Positions 15,239-25,200 are shown, counted from the stretch's first letter. The stretch is DNA of 64,000 nt from Acidobacteriota bacterium (GCA_003222675.1 QHWT01000064.1:1-64000); one strand, 5' to 3'. The notes: generated from the sequence alone by a model not told the origin. Numbers and translations are program-made.

Positions 15239-16168
15239 CTACCTGGCTTCCGTGGCCTTGATCGCGGCGACCAATTTGCCGATGTCGTAGTCGAACAGCT
15301 TGAAGTAATCAGTGACTTCCTTCTCGCCGCCGACGGACGGTGCAAGCGTGACGACCTGCGCGCCAGTCTGAGCAGCGATCGAGTTGGGTGTCTTCGGATC
15401 GAAGTACGGCTCGACGATGATGATCTTGACGTTGTCTTTTTTCATCTCCTGGATTAATTCGAGCGAGTGCGATGGCGAGGGGGGAATGCCCGGCTTGGGC
15501 TCGACGTACCCCATGACGTCGAGGCCGAACTCATCGGCGAAATTCGGCCACGATCGATGATAGGTCACGACTTTGAGTCCTTTGTATGGCGCCATCGTGG
15601 TTTTCCACCGTTGCTCCGCGTCGGCGATACGGCGTTCGAAGTCCGCCTCGCGTTGCGCATAGACGGCAGCGTTGCCGCCGTCGAGCTCCGACAGCTTGGC
15701 CTGAATGGCCTTCGCGATTCGCCGGCCGTTGTCTGCGTCGAGCCAGTAGTGTGGGTTGCCCTGCGGGTGTACGTCCCCCATGGCCCGAGTGATCTGGCCG
15801 GTCGGCAGGTCGAGAATCTTCGCTGTAAGAGACGCGTCGAGGTATCCCTGCGCGCCCGGTTGAATTTTCTGGTTGCGCGATTGAGTGATGAGCGGGGGCA
15901 GCCATCCAATTTCGAGCTCGCGGCCAACGACGACGAGGAGGTCCGCCTTGTTCAATCTGAGGATGAAGCTCGGCTTGGCTTCCACGAAATGTGGATCCTG
16001 GTATCCCTTCGCGAGCGACTCCGTCTCTACCTTGTCGCCCGCAACTTCTTTGACGATTGCCTCGAGGTCCTGCGTCGTCGCCACGACTCTGAGTGCGGCG
16101 CGCGCCTGCGCCGCGTCCGCCAGAAGGATCGCGGTGAACGCGATCGCTCCGATTATCAGTCTCTTCAT
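15239..16168 (-). CDS. Metal ABC transporter substrate-binding protein (ZnuA-like)
   Basis: This 309-residue periplasmic protein has a signal peptide (residues 1-23, ending DAAQARA) and the cluster A-I fold. Ligands include His in QDPHFVEAKPS, HPQGNPHYWLD, VTYHRSWPNF and an aspartate in EPYFDPKTP. The short linker lacks the long His-rich loop of zinc-only ZnuA proteins, so manganese or zinc are both possible. I chose the ATG at 16168; an ATG at 16174 and one at 16183 are alternatives. It is followed by the permease. Confidence 0.9.
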   Translation of the reverse strand: MKRLIIGAIAFTAILLADAAQARAALRVVATTQDLEAIVKEVAGDKVETESLAKGYQDPHFVEAKPSFILRLNKADLLVVVGRELEIGWLPPLITQSRNQKIQPGAQGYLDASLTAKILDLPTGQITRAMGDVHPQGNPHYWLDADNGRRIAKAIQAKLSELDGGNAAVYAQREADFERRIADAEQRWKTTMAPYKGLKVVTYHRSWPNFADEFGLDVMGYVEPKPGIPPSPSHSLELIQEMKKDNVKIIIVEPYFDPKTPNSIAAQTGAQVVTLAPSVGGEKEVTDYFKLFDYDIGKLVAAIKATEAR

Positions 16169-16182
16169 GATCATGGTCCTCA

Positions 16183-17541
16183 CTAGAACACGTGCGCGCC
16201 GTGCGCGCCGATGGAAAACAGGAACTGGAACAGCAGCTCGTTGGCGTCGACGCCCTCGGCGTACCTCGTGCGGCGCAGCTGACCGCGCACCTGACTGAAT
16301 TCGCTCGGCCAGTACGTCAGCAGCAGCGACCCGCTCTTGTCCTGCAGCAACGGATCGGCGGCTCGATCCGAGAAGTCGTACCGGGCGCCGGCGAACCAGC
16401 GCTGCGCGAACTGATATTCGCCGCTCACGTACGCGCCGAACGCGTTCGCCTGTTCCGGCTGCCGCCGGCTCCAGAAGAGTTCCGTGCGTCCGATGAAACG
16501 CCGGTAAATCGCGCGGCGCAGCGGACGATACCGGACAGTCGCGTCGAGTCCATAGATGGTCGTGGTGAAGCCTGGCCCCACGTCATTGTGGCCGTAAGCG
16601 ATCGAGGTGCCGACATCCAGGTTCGTGCCCTCGGTGATATCGCGATAGCCGCGCAGGCGGCCAACATAGGCAAGGTTGCCTCGCTTGTGGCTCGTGAACA
16701 GGTGGTCGTTCCCCTGGTAGATCTCACCGGTCGCCTCCAGGAACAGCACCGGGTTGAGAATGAGCTTCGAAACGGAAAGGCCCGAATCGTTCAAACCTTC
16801 CTCGCCGCCAAGCAGGTTGGCCATCGGGAGCGGCACATCCACCCACGGCAGCACGTGACTGTGCTGCGTGTTGACCTTGCCGAACTGCGCTTTCATCTTC
16901 CCGACCTTGACGAGCAGGCCGCCGGGCACCGTCGGGAACGTGATGAAGCCTTCCTCTATCTCGAGACCCTCTGGACTCGCCGACAGGAAGAAGTCTGCGC
17001 GCGCATACGGATCGACGATCGCCTGGAAGCTCGCCTCGGCTTCCTGCAACCGCAGCGCGGGAAGCGGCGCGACGTCGTTCCTTCCAGCCGCGCCGACGAA
17101 GTTACCGATCACGGCCATATCGGGATTGAAGATCTTGGACAGCGCGGACGTGCTGCCGTACACAGGCAGCGAGCCTTCGGGTCCGCCGGCGCCCGCCGCA
17201 CCGGGCGGTACGGCGACGCCGCCCGCCGGAGGCTGCTGGACGGTTGGCGGCTCGGCACCCGGAGCCGCTGGAGCCGTCGGGGGGGCTGCCACCGCGGGTG
17301 GCGTGGGGAGCACCGCCACTGGCGGTGTCGTCGGCGCCGCGGCCGCGGCCGGCTGCTGCTCGAGCGCGGCGACCTTTTCTTCGAGCGCTTTCACCGCCTG
17401 CTGCAGCCGCTCGAGCTCGGCGCGCAGATCCGCGGTAGTTTGCGATGAGGGTGCCTGCGACTGCGCAGACGCGGGCATCGCCAGGCAGAGCGCGGCGACG
17501 AACAGGCGGATGACCTGATTCACACGGAATGATTGCAACAC
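16183..17541 (-). CDS. Outer-membrane beta-barrel protein with N-terminal coiled coil
   Basis: The 452-residue protein starts at a GTG (17541) that follows AGGAGG at 17547-17552 with a 5-base spacer. After the signal peptide there is a coiled coil (LRAELERLQQAVKALEEKVAALEQ), then a Pro/Ala-rich linker of ~80 residues, then a ~290-residue beta-barrel region with alternating aromatic strands and a C-terminal Phe. This architecture fits a trimeric or porin-like outer-membrane protein. Its position just upstream of the metal-binding protein suggests it lets the same metal cross the outer membrane; that is inference. Confidence 0.75.
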   Translation of the reverse strand: MLQSFRVNQVIRLFVAALCLAMPASAQSQAPSSQTTADLRAELERLQQAVKALEEKVAALEQQPAAAAAPTTPPVAVLPTPPAVAAPPTAPAAPGAEPPTVQQPPAGGVAVPPGAAGAGGPEGSLPVYGSTSALSKIFNPDMAVIGNFVGAAGRNDVAPLPALRLQEAEASFQAIVDPYARADFFLSASPEGLEIEEGFITFPTVPGGLLVKVGKMKAQFGKVNTQHSHVLPWVDVPLPMANLLGGEEGLNDSGLSVSKLILNPVLFLEATGEIYQGNDHLFTSHKRGNLAYVGRLRGYRDITEGTNLDVGTSIAYGHNDVGPGFTTTIYGLDATVRYRPLRRAIYRRFIGRTELFWSRRQPEQANAFGAYVSGEYQFAQRWFAGARYDFSDRAADPLLQDKSGSLLLTYWPSEFSQVRGQLRRTRYAEGVDANELLFQFLFSIGAHGAHVF

Positions 17542-17617
17542 GACCACCTCCTCGTCCTCGATGGACGGGCACGCGGAATGAGAAAATCGCCGGCCGGGCA
17601 ACGGCCAGCGTCTCGCC

Positions 17618-17923
17618 TCAAGCAACCGCTGCGGGGAATGGTGGTGGCGAACGGCCGGATGAAGGTGAGGGCGCGCGCGAGGGGATCAGCGTCAACGGGA
17701 CTTCGTCGGCGCGTCCCACGTCGCCGAGCGTCATCGGCGCTGCCGCGGGGTCGGGACGGCTCTCGTCTGCGGACGTGCCGACGTGGCACGTCCAGCAGTG
17801 CGTGCTCGACTTGAGATGGCACGCCAGATCGTGGTGCGCGAACGGCAACATCGCGAGCGCAAGGACGTACGCCGCTGCGACCAGCTTCATCAAGAAGCCC
17901 AGCTGATGCCGGGTAGGGGTCAC
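17618..17923 (-). CDS. Small exported Cys/His-containing protein (DUF2946-like)
   Basis: The 101-residue protein has an N-terminal hydrophobic segment (LVAAAYVLALAMLPFA). This is followed by HHDLACHLKSSTHCWTCHVG, a cluster of three cysteines and four histidines that could bind a metal. A Pro/Ser-rich tail follows. It is the first gene of the presumed metal-uptake block (this gene, barrel protein, binding protein, permease), which supports a metal-related role. The match to DUF2946 is loose and based only on size and pattern. Confidence 0.6.
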   Translation of the reverse strand: MTPTRHQLGFLMKLVAAAYVLALAMLPFAHHDLACHLKSSTHCWTCHVGTSADESRPDPAAAPMTLGDVGRADEVPLTLIPSRAPSPSSGRSPPPFPAAVA

Positions 17924-18010
17924 GATCTGATTATAGCTGTAAGCAGTCGGCGGTCTGCGACTCGCGGTCCGCGGTAATCTTGCCGGCAGCGGCAGACTGC
18001 AGACTGCCTA

Positions 18011-18136
18011 CCGCGTCCCGCGTCCCGCATCCCGCGTCCCGCATCCCGCGCCCCGCGTCCCGCGTCCCGCGTCCCGCATCCCGCGTCCCGCGTCCCGCAT
18101 CCCGCATCCCGCATATTGCATACTGCATACTGCATA
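18011..18136. repeat. CCCGCGT/CCCGCAT heptamer array, then GCATACT heptamers
   Basis: About 14 head-to-tail heptamers of CCCGCRT type run from 18011 to 18113 and switch to TGCATAC units that end at 18136, only 7 bases before the rhomboid ATG. The array replaces any normal promoter and ribosome-binding site. A second array of the same heptamer is at 40297-40410. Confidence 0.85.
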
Positions 18137-18143
18137 CGACACG

Positions 18144-18803
18144 ATGTTCCCCATCAGCGACGTCATCCCGTCGCGCACGGTCCCCGTCGTCACGATCGGG
18201 TTGATCGCTGTAAACGCGCTGGTGTTCCTGCACGAGTTGCTGCTGCCATCCGTGGCGCTCGAGTTATTCACACAGCACTACGCGTTGATCCCCGCGTGGT
18301 TCAGCTGGCCGACAGTGTTTACGAGCATGTTCCTGCACGCCGGTTTCTGGCACGTGCTGCCGAACATGGTGTATCTCTGGATTTTCGGGGACAACGTTGA
18401 GGATCGGCTCGGGCACGGCCGCTACCTGGTGTTCTACGTCGCGACAGGCGTCATGGCGGCCATCGCGCAGCTCGCGATCAATCCGAATTCGACCGTGCCG
18501 ATGATTGGCGCGAGCGGCGCGATCGCGGGCGTGATGGGCGCCTATTTCGTGCTGTATCCGCAGTCGCGCGTGCTGACTGCAGTGTTCGTCCTGATCTTTT
18601 TCGATGTCGTGGAGATTCCGGCAATCTTCTTTCTCGGTCTGTGGTTCCTGCTGCAGCTATTGAGCGGTGTCGGATCGCTCGGCGTGAGCAACGCCGCCGG
18701 AGGGGGCACCGCGTTCTTCGCGCACATCGGCGGCTTCGTGGCGGGGGTGATCGTCGGTTTGATCGTCCGCTCGCGCGATCGCAGGTGGCAGCTGGAAGGT
18801 TGA
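18144..18803 (+). CDS. Rhomboid family intramembrane serine protease
   Basis: The 219-residue protein has six predicted membrane segments. The rhomboid catalytic pair is present: Ser124 in GASGAIAG and His194 in HIGGFVAG. The conserved FTSMFLHAGFWHVLPNMVYLWIFG block also includes the L1-loop WR-equivalent region. Rhomboids cut membrane proteins within or near their transmembrane segments. Its upstream region is entirely made of heptamer repeats, so how it is expressed is unclear. Confidence 0.93.
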   Translation: MFPISDVIPSRTVPVVTIGLIAVNALVFLHELLLPSVALELFTQHYALIPAWFSWPTVFTSMFLHAGFWHVLPNMVYLWIFGDNVEDRLGHGRYLVFYVATGVMAAIAQLAINPNSTVPMIGASGAIAGVMGAYFVLYPQSRVLTAVFVLIFFDVVEIPAIFFLGLWFLLQLLSGVGSLGVSNAAGGGTAFFAHIGGFVAGVIVGLIVRSRDRRWQLEG

Positions 18804-18849
18804 CCCGCCTTCGCCGCTTCGCGGCTTCGCGCGGCAAGCGGTAGTGCGA

Positions 18850-18947
18850 GCCTCGGACCTCGGACCTCGGACCTCGGACCTCGGACCTCGGACCTCGGAC
18901 TCCGGACCCCGGACCTCGGATTTCGCGCCTCGCGCCTCGCGCCTCGC
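18850..18947. repeat. CTCGGAC heptamers followed by GCGCCTC heptamers
   Basis: Bases 18850-18905 hold about eight copies of CTCGGAC, the reverse complement of the GGTCCGA unit at 13963. After a short transition, bases 18925-18947 hold three copies of GCGCCTC. The array lies between the convergent rhomboid and caspase-fold genes. Confidence 0.8.
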
Positions 18948-18951
18948 GTCA

Positions 18952-19920
18952 TCACGTCTTCTGCTTTCTCCGAATATCCCGCGACGCTCTGGCGAGCTCG
19001 ATCATCAAGCGCTCGAATTCCTTCTGGTAGTCCTCTGGCGTCATCAACAAACGGCGTTGTTTGAGATCCTCGACGTCGAGTTCGAGCGTCGCGCGCTTCT
19101 GCAGCAGCGCCAGCAGCTCCTCGTCGGTCGGCGCGGCGCCCACGATATCCGCATCGAGGTACGACCTGCTCGCGACGGATCCGTCGTCGCCCTCTCCTCC
19201 CGCTTCCCGGCCAATACCGTCGCCCGTGTCGTCGAGCAGCGCGCGCTCGGTGGCGAGCTGGCCTCGCTGCTCGTAGTAGCGCCGCACGCCGAGGCTCGAT
19301 GCAAGGAACGCTTCCCAGATCGAGACGCGCCCGTTTTTGTCGATGTCGGCATGTGGATCCGTGAGCGCTTTGATGAAGTACTCGGGAAAGACCGTGTCGA
19401 AGCGCTGCGCCGGAGAATCTGTCGCGGTGATCACGATTCGCCGGGGGCCCGCCAGCCGCTCGAGATACGGAAAGCTCGCGGCGGTCGAATCGACGACGAC
19501 GAGGCGGCCGGGAAGTGGTTTCATCAACGCCGCCCATTCGGCGCCCGAAAGGTCGGGGCCGACCAGGTTGAACTTTGCTTCGAGACCATCGAACGTGCCG
19601 TGCCCGATCAGGAATATCAGGAGCAGGTCGTCGGCGCCGAGCTTTGAGCGCAAGCTGTCGATGGCCCGCCGCACGCCTGCCGCGGTCGCGGCGTGGTCCG
19701 CGTCGCCCCCATCGAACAGTGTCTCGATGTGTCGGTCGTCAATCTTCAACTGCTCGCGCAATGCCGTGACGAGTGACTGCCGCCACCTGCCGTACTGATC
19801 CGCATACGACGCGTCGCCGTTCGCGCCCGATACGATCAACACGTAGCGCTCGGCCGCCACCGCAGGCGCTGCCCCCGACAGCGCGAGCGCACCGAGCAGA
19901 AGTGTCGCGCGCCAGGTCAC
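18952..19920 (-). CDS. Exported caspase/C13-fold protein with EF-hand loop, catalytic Cys absent
   Basis: The 322-residue protein starts at a GTG whose last bases overlap the TGA of the previous gene (GTGA, 19917-19920). Residues 1-23 are a signal peptide. The fold resembles C13/caspase-type peptidases: YVLIVSGANGD, then LLIFLIGHGTFDG with the expected histidine (His107). However, the segment where the nucleophile is expected reads VVVDSTAAS, with no cysteine. Residues 192-203 (DIDKNGRVSIWE) form a textbook EF-hand calcium loop. The C-terminus is a charged coiled coil. It is the last gene of the MoxR-BatA block. A calcium-responsive pseudo-protease or scaffold is inferred. Confidence 0.75.
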   Translation of the reverse strand: MTWRATLLLGALALSGAAPAVAAERYVLIVSGANGDASYADQYGRWRQSLVTALREQLKIDDRHIETLFDGGDADHAATAAGVRRAIDSLRSKLGADDLLLIFLIGHGTFDGLEAKFNLVGPDLSGAEWAALMKPLPGRLVVVDSTAASFPYLERLAGPRRIVITATDSPAQRFDTVFPEYFIKALTDPHADIDKNGRVSIWEAFLASSLGVRRYYEQRGQLATERALLDDTGDGIGREAGGEGDDGSVASRSYLDADIVGAAPTDEELLALLQKRATLELDVEDLKQRRLLMTPEDYQKEFERLMIELARASRDIRRKQKT

Positions 19921-22121
19921 CGTAATCCCCAGCTCCGCCGAAGCAGCCACTCGGCGGCGAGCAACAGCGCGATGATCGCGAACGACCATCCCGTGTGCCA
20001 CAGATCGCGGCGGACGGCCAGCGCGGCGGCAGGCACTCCTGTGCGCAGGCGGTCGACGAGAGTTGCTTCGTCGCCTGCAGCCAGCACCTGTCCGCCGGAC
20101 GCGCGCGCCACACGGGACAGTGTGTCCTCGTTGAGGCGCGGATCGGTCATCTCGGGATCGACGCCTCCGACGAGGACCGCACTGGTCGCGGAGCCCAGCG
20201 TCGCCGACCGCGCGCGCGCCTCGGCGGCGACGCGATAGACACCCGCCTGCGCCGCGTGCACCGTCGCGCGGTAGCGTCCCGACTGAGACACGTCGGGCTG
20301 GGCGCGAACGGTCTCGACGCGGCCGCCCGGTCCGGTGACGCGCACGTCGACAGTGGCGTCGCGCTCAGGCGCATACGATGAATCGCGCGCATTGATGACG
20401 ATCGGCACATCGCCCGGTGTCGCCGCAACGGGCGCCAGCAACGAGACAGTGTCGGGCGCTCCCTGGCCGAGCCAACGCGCGGCTTGCCGCCAGAACCGGT
20501 CGTACGACGGATCAGACGCGGGGAGCATCATGCGCCAGCGCCAGAACGCTTCGCCGGTGAACACCATCGAGCGCCCTTCGCCATAACGCTGCACCGCGAC
20601 GAGCGCGCGCGGCACGCCGCCCGGCCCTCCCGTCACCGCCAGCACGCTTGCACCGCGGCGGGGCCCTCCGAGCGGGGACACTGCCGCCAGCGGCGGCACG
20701 GACGCCCATCGTTTCAGGTTGTCTTCCGGCGTCGCCGCCAGCTGCATCAGAGGATGGTCCTCGCCTGCGCGCGTCAGCGCGACACGATTCATACCGGGAG
20801 AGGCGGTCGCCTGCTGAACGCCGCTGACGCGATCGGTCAGCTCCAGCGGCACGACATCCTCGAGCGCCGTGCCTCGAAATCCCTGACGCTGGAACGCGCG
20901 CGCGCCCAGCACGAGCAGCCCGCCGCCCCGCTCCGCAACGAACGCGCGTGTCAGCTCGAGCTGATCGCTCGACAGCATGTCGGGATCGACGTTGGCGAGC
21001 ACGACAACGTCGTAGCCGAACAGCGACGCGCGCACCTTCGGGAACCCACCCGTCAACGCGTCGGCGCGGGACTTGACGGCTTGCACGTAAAAAGTATCGG
21101 CGCCGCTCTCGTCGCGACCCTTGCGGACGACGGCGTCCACTTCGAGTCCGCGATCGCCGGCCCACGCGCGGCGAAGGAAGCTGTGCTCGAACCCGGGCGC
21201 CCCTTCGACGAACAGCACACGTCGCGGACGCGCGGCCGCCGGCACGAGCGCGCTGCGCGCGTTGTTCTCGGCGACGATCTCGTCGCCTGCCGCCGGCACT
21301 TCGACCGTATAGACGGTGGGCACGTCGCGGTTGGGCGACACGCGGAATGTCTGGGTCACGGGGACGCCGTCAGCCGCGGGCGTCACCCGCCGCAGGTCGA
21401 TCGCCCGGCCGTTCTCGAGCAGCCGCAGCTCGATCGGTGCCGCGCCGTAACCGTGCGAGACCGCCGACACCGCGACGTCGACGACGGCGTCGCTCAACAC
21501 CGATTCTGCCGCCGTGACGCTGACGACCTCGCGATCTCGCGGCGACGCCTTCGGTCCGATGCCCACTGCGTAGATCGGCGCGCCGGTCGCTGCGGCCGCA
21601 ATTGCATCAACGTCGCCATTGTCTCCGCCGTCGCTCACGAGGACGATGCCGGCGACGGGGCGACCGCGGTAGCGGTCCCTCACCGCCTGCAGCGCCCGGC
21701 CGAGACTCGTGCGCCGATCGGTCGCCGATAACGTCGCAGGTTCGGCTGCGGACACGTTGTCGCCAAAGCGCAGGAGTTCGGCATGAAAGCGGGGCGCGAT
21801 CGCGGGCAGCAACTGGCGCTCGAGCAGGCCGCGCGCCACATCGATCCGCCGGCGTCCTCCATCCACGTCCGCAAGTCCCATGCTGCGCGACGCGTCGATG
21901 AGGATCGGGACGATTGCATCGTGCGTGTCTTCGCTCGCGCGCGTGACCGGACGCATCAGGCAGAGGATCAACCAGAGGAGTGTGATGAGACGAAGCGCCG
22001 AGAGGGCATGACGACGACGGGCTGACAGCGGCACGCGGCGATACGCGAGCCACGCAACAAGCGCAGATGCGGAGATTACCAGCAGGAGGGCCCACCCGGG
22101 CAGCGGATTCGCGAACGTCAT
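19917..22121 (-). CDS. VWA-domain membrane protein with GATase-like region
   Basis: This 734-residue membrane protein has two N-terminal membrane segments (residues ~10-60). A von Willebrand A domain has the MIDAS motif DASRS near residue 77 and a second MIDAS element SDGGDNGD. A central class I glutamine-amidotransferase-like region (VLFVEGAPGFEHSFLRRA onward) is followed by a beta-rich part and a C-terminal membrane anchor (WSFAIIALLLAAEWLL). It is a paralogue in architecture of the BatA-like protein upstream in the same block. A 150-base hairpin-rich gap separates it from the DUF4175 gene. Confidence 0.85.
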   Translation of the reverse strand: MTFANPLPGWALLLVISASALVAWLAYRRVPLSARRRHALSALRLITLLWLILCLMRPVTRASEDTHDAIVPILIDASRSMGLADVDGGRRRIDVARGLLERQLLPAIAPRFHAELLRFGDNVSAAEPATLSATDRRTSLGRALQAVRDRYRGRPVAGIVLVSDGGDNGDVDAIAAAATGAPIYAVGIGPKASPRDREVVSVTAAESVLSDAVVDVAVSAVSHGYGAAPIELRLLENGRAIDLRRVTPAADGVPVTQTFRVSPNRDVPTVYTVEVPAAGDEIVAENNARSALVPAAARPRRVLFVEGAPGFEHSFLRRAWAGDRGLEVDAVVRKGRDESGADTFYVQAVKSRADALTGGFPKVRASLFGYDVVVLANVDPDMLSSDQLELTRAFVAERGGGLLVLGARAFQRQGFRGTALEDVVPLELTDRVSGVQQATASPGMNRVALTRAGEDHPLMQLAATPEDNLKRWASVPPLAAVSPLGGPRRGASVLAVTGGPGGVPRALVAVQRYGEGRSMVFTGEAFWRWRMMLPASDPSYDRFWRQAARWLGQGAPDTVSLLAPVAATPGDVPIVINARDSSYAPERDATVDVRVTGPGGRVETVRAQPDVSQSGRYRATVHAAQAGVYRVAAEARARSATLGSATSAVLVGGVDPEMTDPRLNEDTLSRVARASGGQVLAAGDEATLVDRLRTGVPAAALAVRRDLWHTGWSFAIIALLLAAEWLLRRSWGLR

Positions 22122-22184
22122 TATTAACGAAGCGGCGCCTCGACCTGCGGAAAATGAAGCGGCGGTGGCGCCGCTTCGTTAATA
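22122..22184. repeat. Perfect 18-bp inverted repeat before the VWA gene
   Basis: TATTAACGAAGCGGCGCC at 22122-22139 faces its exact complement at 22167-22184 across a 27-base loop, starting one base from the VWA start codon. A second stem (GCGCGGCCG facing CGGCCGCGC, ~22187-22210) and a third weaker one (CTTGCAC facing GTGCAAG) fill the rest of the gap. These could block ribosome access or end transcription from the DUF4175 gene. Confidence 0.75.
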
Positions 22185-22269
22185 GTTGCGCGGCCGCGGT
22201 TCGGCCGCGCCTAAGCCGGCCTTGCACGACCTGCGCATGCTCGTTCACGTTCTCGCCGTGCAAGCACGG

Positions 22270-25200
22270 CTAGCTGGGCTTCTTCTTGGCCAGCGCCTCG
22301 AAATAATTGGCGATGCGGCGCTGATATTCATCAGGCACTCGATCGCTGCCGCCCGCGCGCAGGCGGTCCGCCGTCAGGCGCGAGAGCTTGTCCGCGACCC
22401 CCGCCTCGTAGCGCTCGAGGGCGCGCGTGACGTCCTTGCGCAGCCCGTCCCATTGCGCGTAGTCCTGCTTCCAGGCTTCGGTGCCGGGCGCGGACCGGCT
22501 CCACTCGTGCTGCTCCGGCGTCGATCCCCCCGCGCCCGATTCGGGCGCGCCGCGCTGGAGGCGATCCACCATGTCGCGCGTGCGCTGCGCTTCGCGCGTG
22601 TATTCCTGCTGAAGGCGCTGGAGATCGCCCGATGCACTGCCGCGCTCCCCGTCCGTTGACGGCTGCGATCCGCGCCCGCCTCCGCCGCGCGGCGCCTGCT
22701 TCGCCGCCTCATCGCGTTGCGCTTGGGTCACCTGCTGCTCGAGCCGCGCCAACCGTTCCCGCGCATCCCGCACGTGGTCGAGCTGATCGGCGAGGCGCTG
22801 CGCGTCCCCTCTGGCGCCGCCCGCGTCGACGCCATTCAGCCGGCGCGCGACGCGATCGAGCGCATCGGCGACCTGCTGCTCGGCACCCGCGGTCGCTTTC
22901 GACGGCTGGTCGCGCATCTCGCGCGCCGCGGCCCGCATGCGTTCGCCGAGTTGCTGCGATTGCAGATCCCGCGCCGCTTCATTCACCGTGGCGCGATCGG
23001 AGGCGGCGCTCTTTGGATCGGTGCCGAGCCTCCGTGCGGACTGCTGCAGCGCATCGACGCGATCGGCAAGCTGCTCCTTCTCGCCTGCCAACCGACGCCG
23101 CGCGTCGACGGTGCCGCCTCCTTCACGATCGAGGCGATCCGCTTCCCGCGCGATCCGGCGCTGCGCCTCGGCGACTTGCTGCGATTCGAGCTGCAGGTCT
23201 CCGAGCGCACGGCGCCGCGTGTCGGGAGAACCGGCCTGCATCCGGCTCTCGAGATCGCGCAGCTGCCGCGCCGCTTCTTCGCTGCGGGCGGCCGCCGACG
23301 CCGGATCCTGGCGCGCCAGCTGCGATGCCGCGTCGCGCATCTGCTCCGCCGCGTCTCGCAGCGACGAGGCGCCGCCACGTTGCGTCTGCTGGCCAGGCTG
23401 CAGCCGTCCTGACTGCTGCTGACCAGACTGCTCTTGGCCGGACTGTTTTTTGCCGGGCCGCTGCTGATCAGACTGTTGCGACTGCTGCGCCATCTGCCGC
23501 GCGAGGCTCTCCGCCTGCTGACGGAGCTGTTCCTGCTCCCGCGTCAGCTTCTCGAGCTGCCGCTTCAACTCCTCGGCTGACAGGCCTGGGTTCGTCATCT
23601 CGCGTTGTCGACGGCCGAGCTCCTCCTGCCGCCGCGCGAGATCCCGGATGCGATCCAGCGCGCTCTCGTCACCCTTTTGACCCTCGGGCTGCTGTTCGAT
23701 CTGCGACTGCGTCTCGTAATTTGTGCGCTGCTGCCGCTTCAATTCCCGATCGAACAGGTTGGACAGATCCTGCCCTTGCCGGCCGTTGCCGCCGCTGTTC
23801 GTACCGCTGGCCTGCTGCATCACCTGCCGCCGGCGCACGTCTGCCTGCGCCTTCAGCAGCCCGTTGAGGGCTTCCATCTCGTGCGGGATCGCTTCGCCGG
23901 TCCTGCGTGATTCGAGCTGCGCGATCGCCCGCGTCATCGCCGCCACTGCTTCCGCTACAGGATCGCTGCTACCGCCGGACGCCGGTTGGCGCGTGGAGAT
24001 CTGCTGCGGGAACCCGCGCCGCCGCGGCCGCAGCGCTCCAGCCGCCTGCTGGGCGCGGGCCTTGAGCTCCGACTGCGCGTCGGCGATCGCTTTGACGTCC
24101 GTCGCGGACCGCCCTGCGGCCGAGCGCCGCTCCAGGTTCCACGTTGCGCTGATGATCTCCTTCTGCGCGGCGACCAGGCTTTCGAGCTCGGTGCCCATCG
24201 CTCCCGCCATCGCCTGGCTCTCGGCCGCTGCGTACTCCTCGTTGAAGGGCTTTACTTCGAGAAAGAAGATCTCGCTTCGCGTGAGGGTGGACTGCTTGCC
24301 GCGCGCGACGTCGCGCGCACGCGCGTAATACGTGATCACATCGCCGGGCTTGACGCCGAGATCTTCGGCGGCCACCATACGCGACCCGATACGCGATACG
24401 TCCGTGCCGCCAATAGTCGTGAACGGGACCACGTGCTCGGAGCCGCCCGCGACGGCATACACCATCTCGAAGCTCGCGATTCCATAGTCATCGTCTGCGC
24501 GCGCTTCGATCGTGACCTCTTCGAGCGGCGTGATTTGCTGATCTCCGGCCGGCCGCAGCACATGGACTTCCGGCGGTCGATCGTCCATCAAGCGAATGAA
24601 GTATTCCGTGCCCTCTGAGTGGAGCCCGTCGGCGTCGGTAAGCGCGACGCGATATGCCGCCTCGTCTGCGAGGGTCAGCGTGGACTCATACGTGCGGTCG
24701 TCGACGCGGACGAGAGGCGCGGCGGGCTTACGCTCGGAGAGCGCAAGCCGCCCTTCCTTCACGGGCTTGTCGGTCTGGACGCGCACGCGCACGCGGGTGC
24801 CGGCAGGTCCAAAGATGTCGCCGCCGTCGCGTTCCTCGCGCGGACGCAGGCCCGTAAACGAAGGGAACTCGTAATGAAGATCGATGCGCCGGACGCGCGC
24901 GGGAAAGAGCGCGGTGACGCCGTACTCGCGCGAGGCGGCCGCGCCGGCGTGCACGCGATAGGTGAACGATCGATCGACGGCGTTAATCCTGAGCTCGTAT
25001 CGTTCCCCTGCCTGCACCATTGCGACGCTGCGCGTCTGGCCGTTCGACACGAGCGTCAGCGTGGGGACGACGTGCGTCAATGTCCCCGCGCGAGCGTTCA
25101 GGCTTGCCGCGATCGTCAGCGGTCGGCCGGCCGGCACGCGCACGTCTCCCGGTTGCACCGTCACGACGATGCTCCCAGGCAAATAACGCAGCCGCGCCAC

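Noticed and set aside
18011-18136. CRISPR or coding interpretation of the heptamer arrays
   Set aside because: Repeats of 7 bases without spacers are simple tandem repeats; open frames across them have no start signal.
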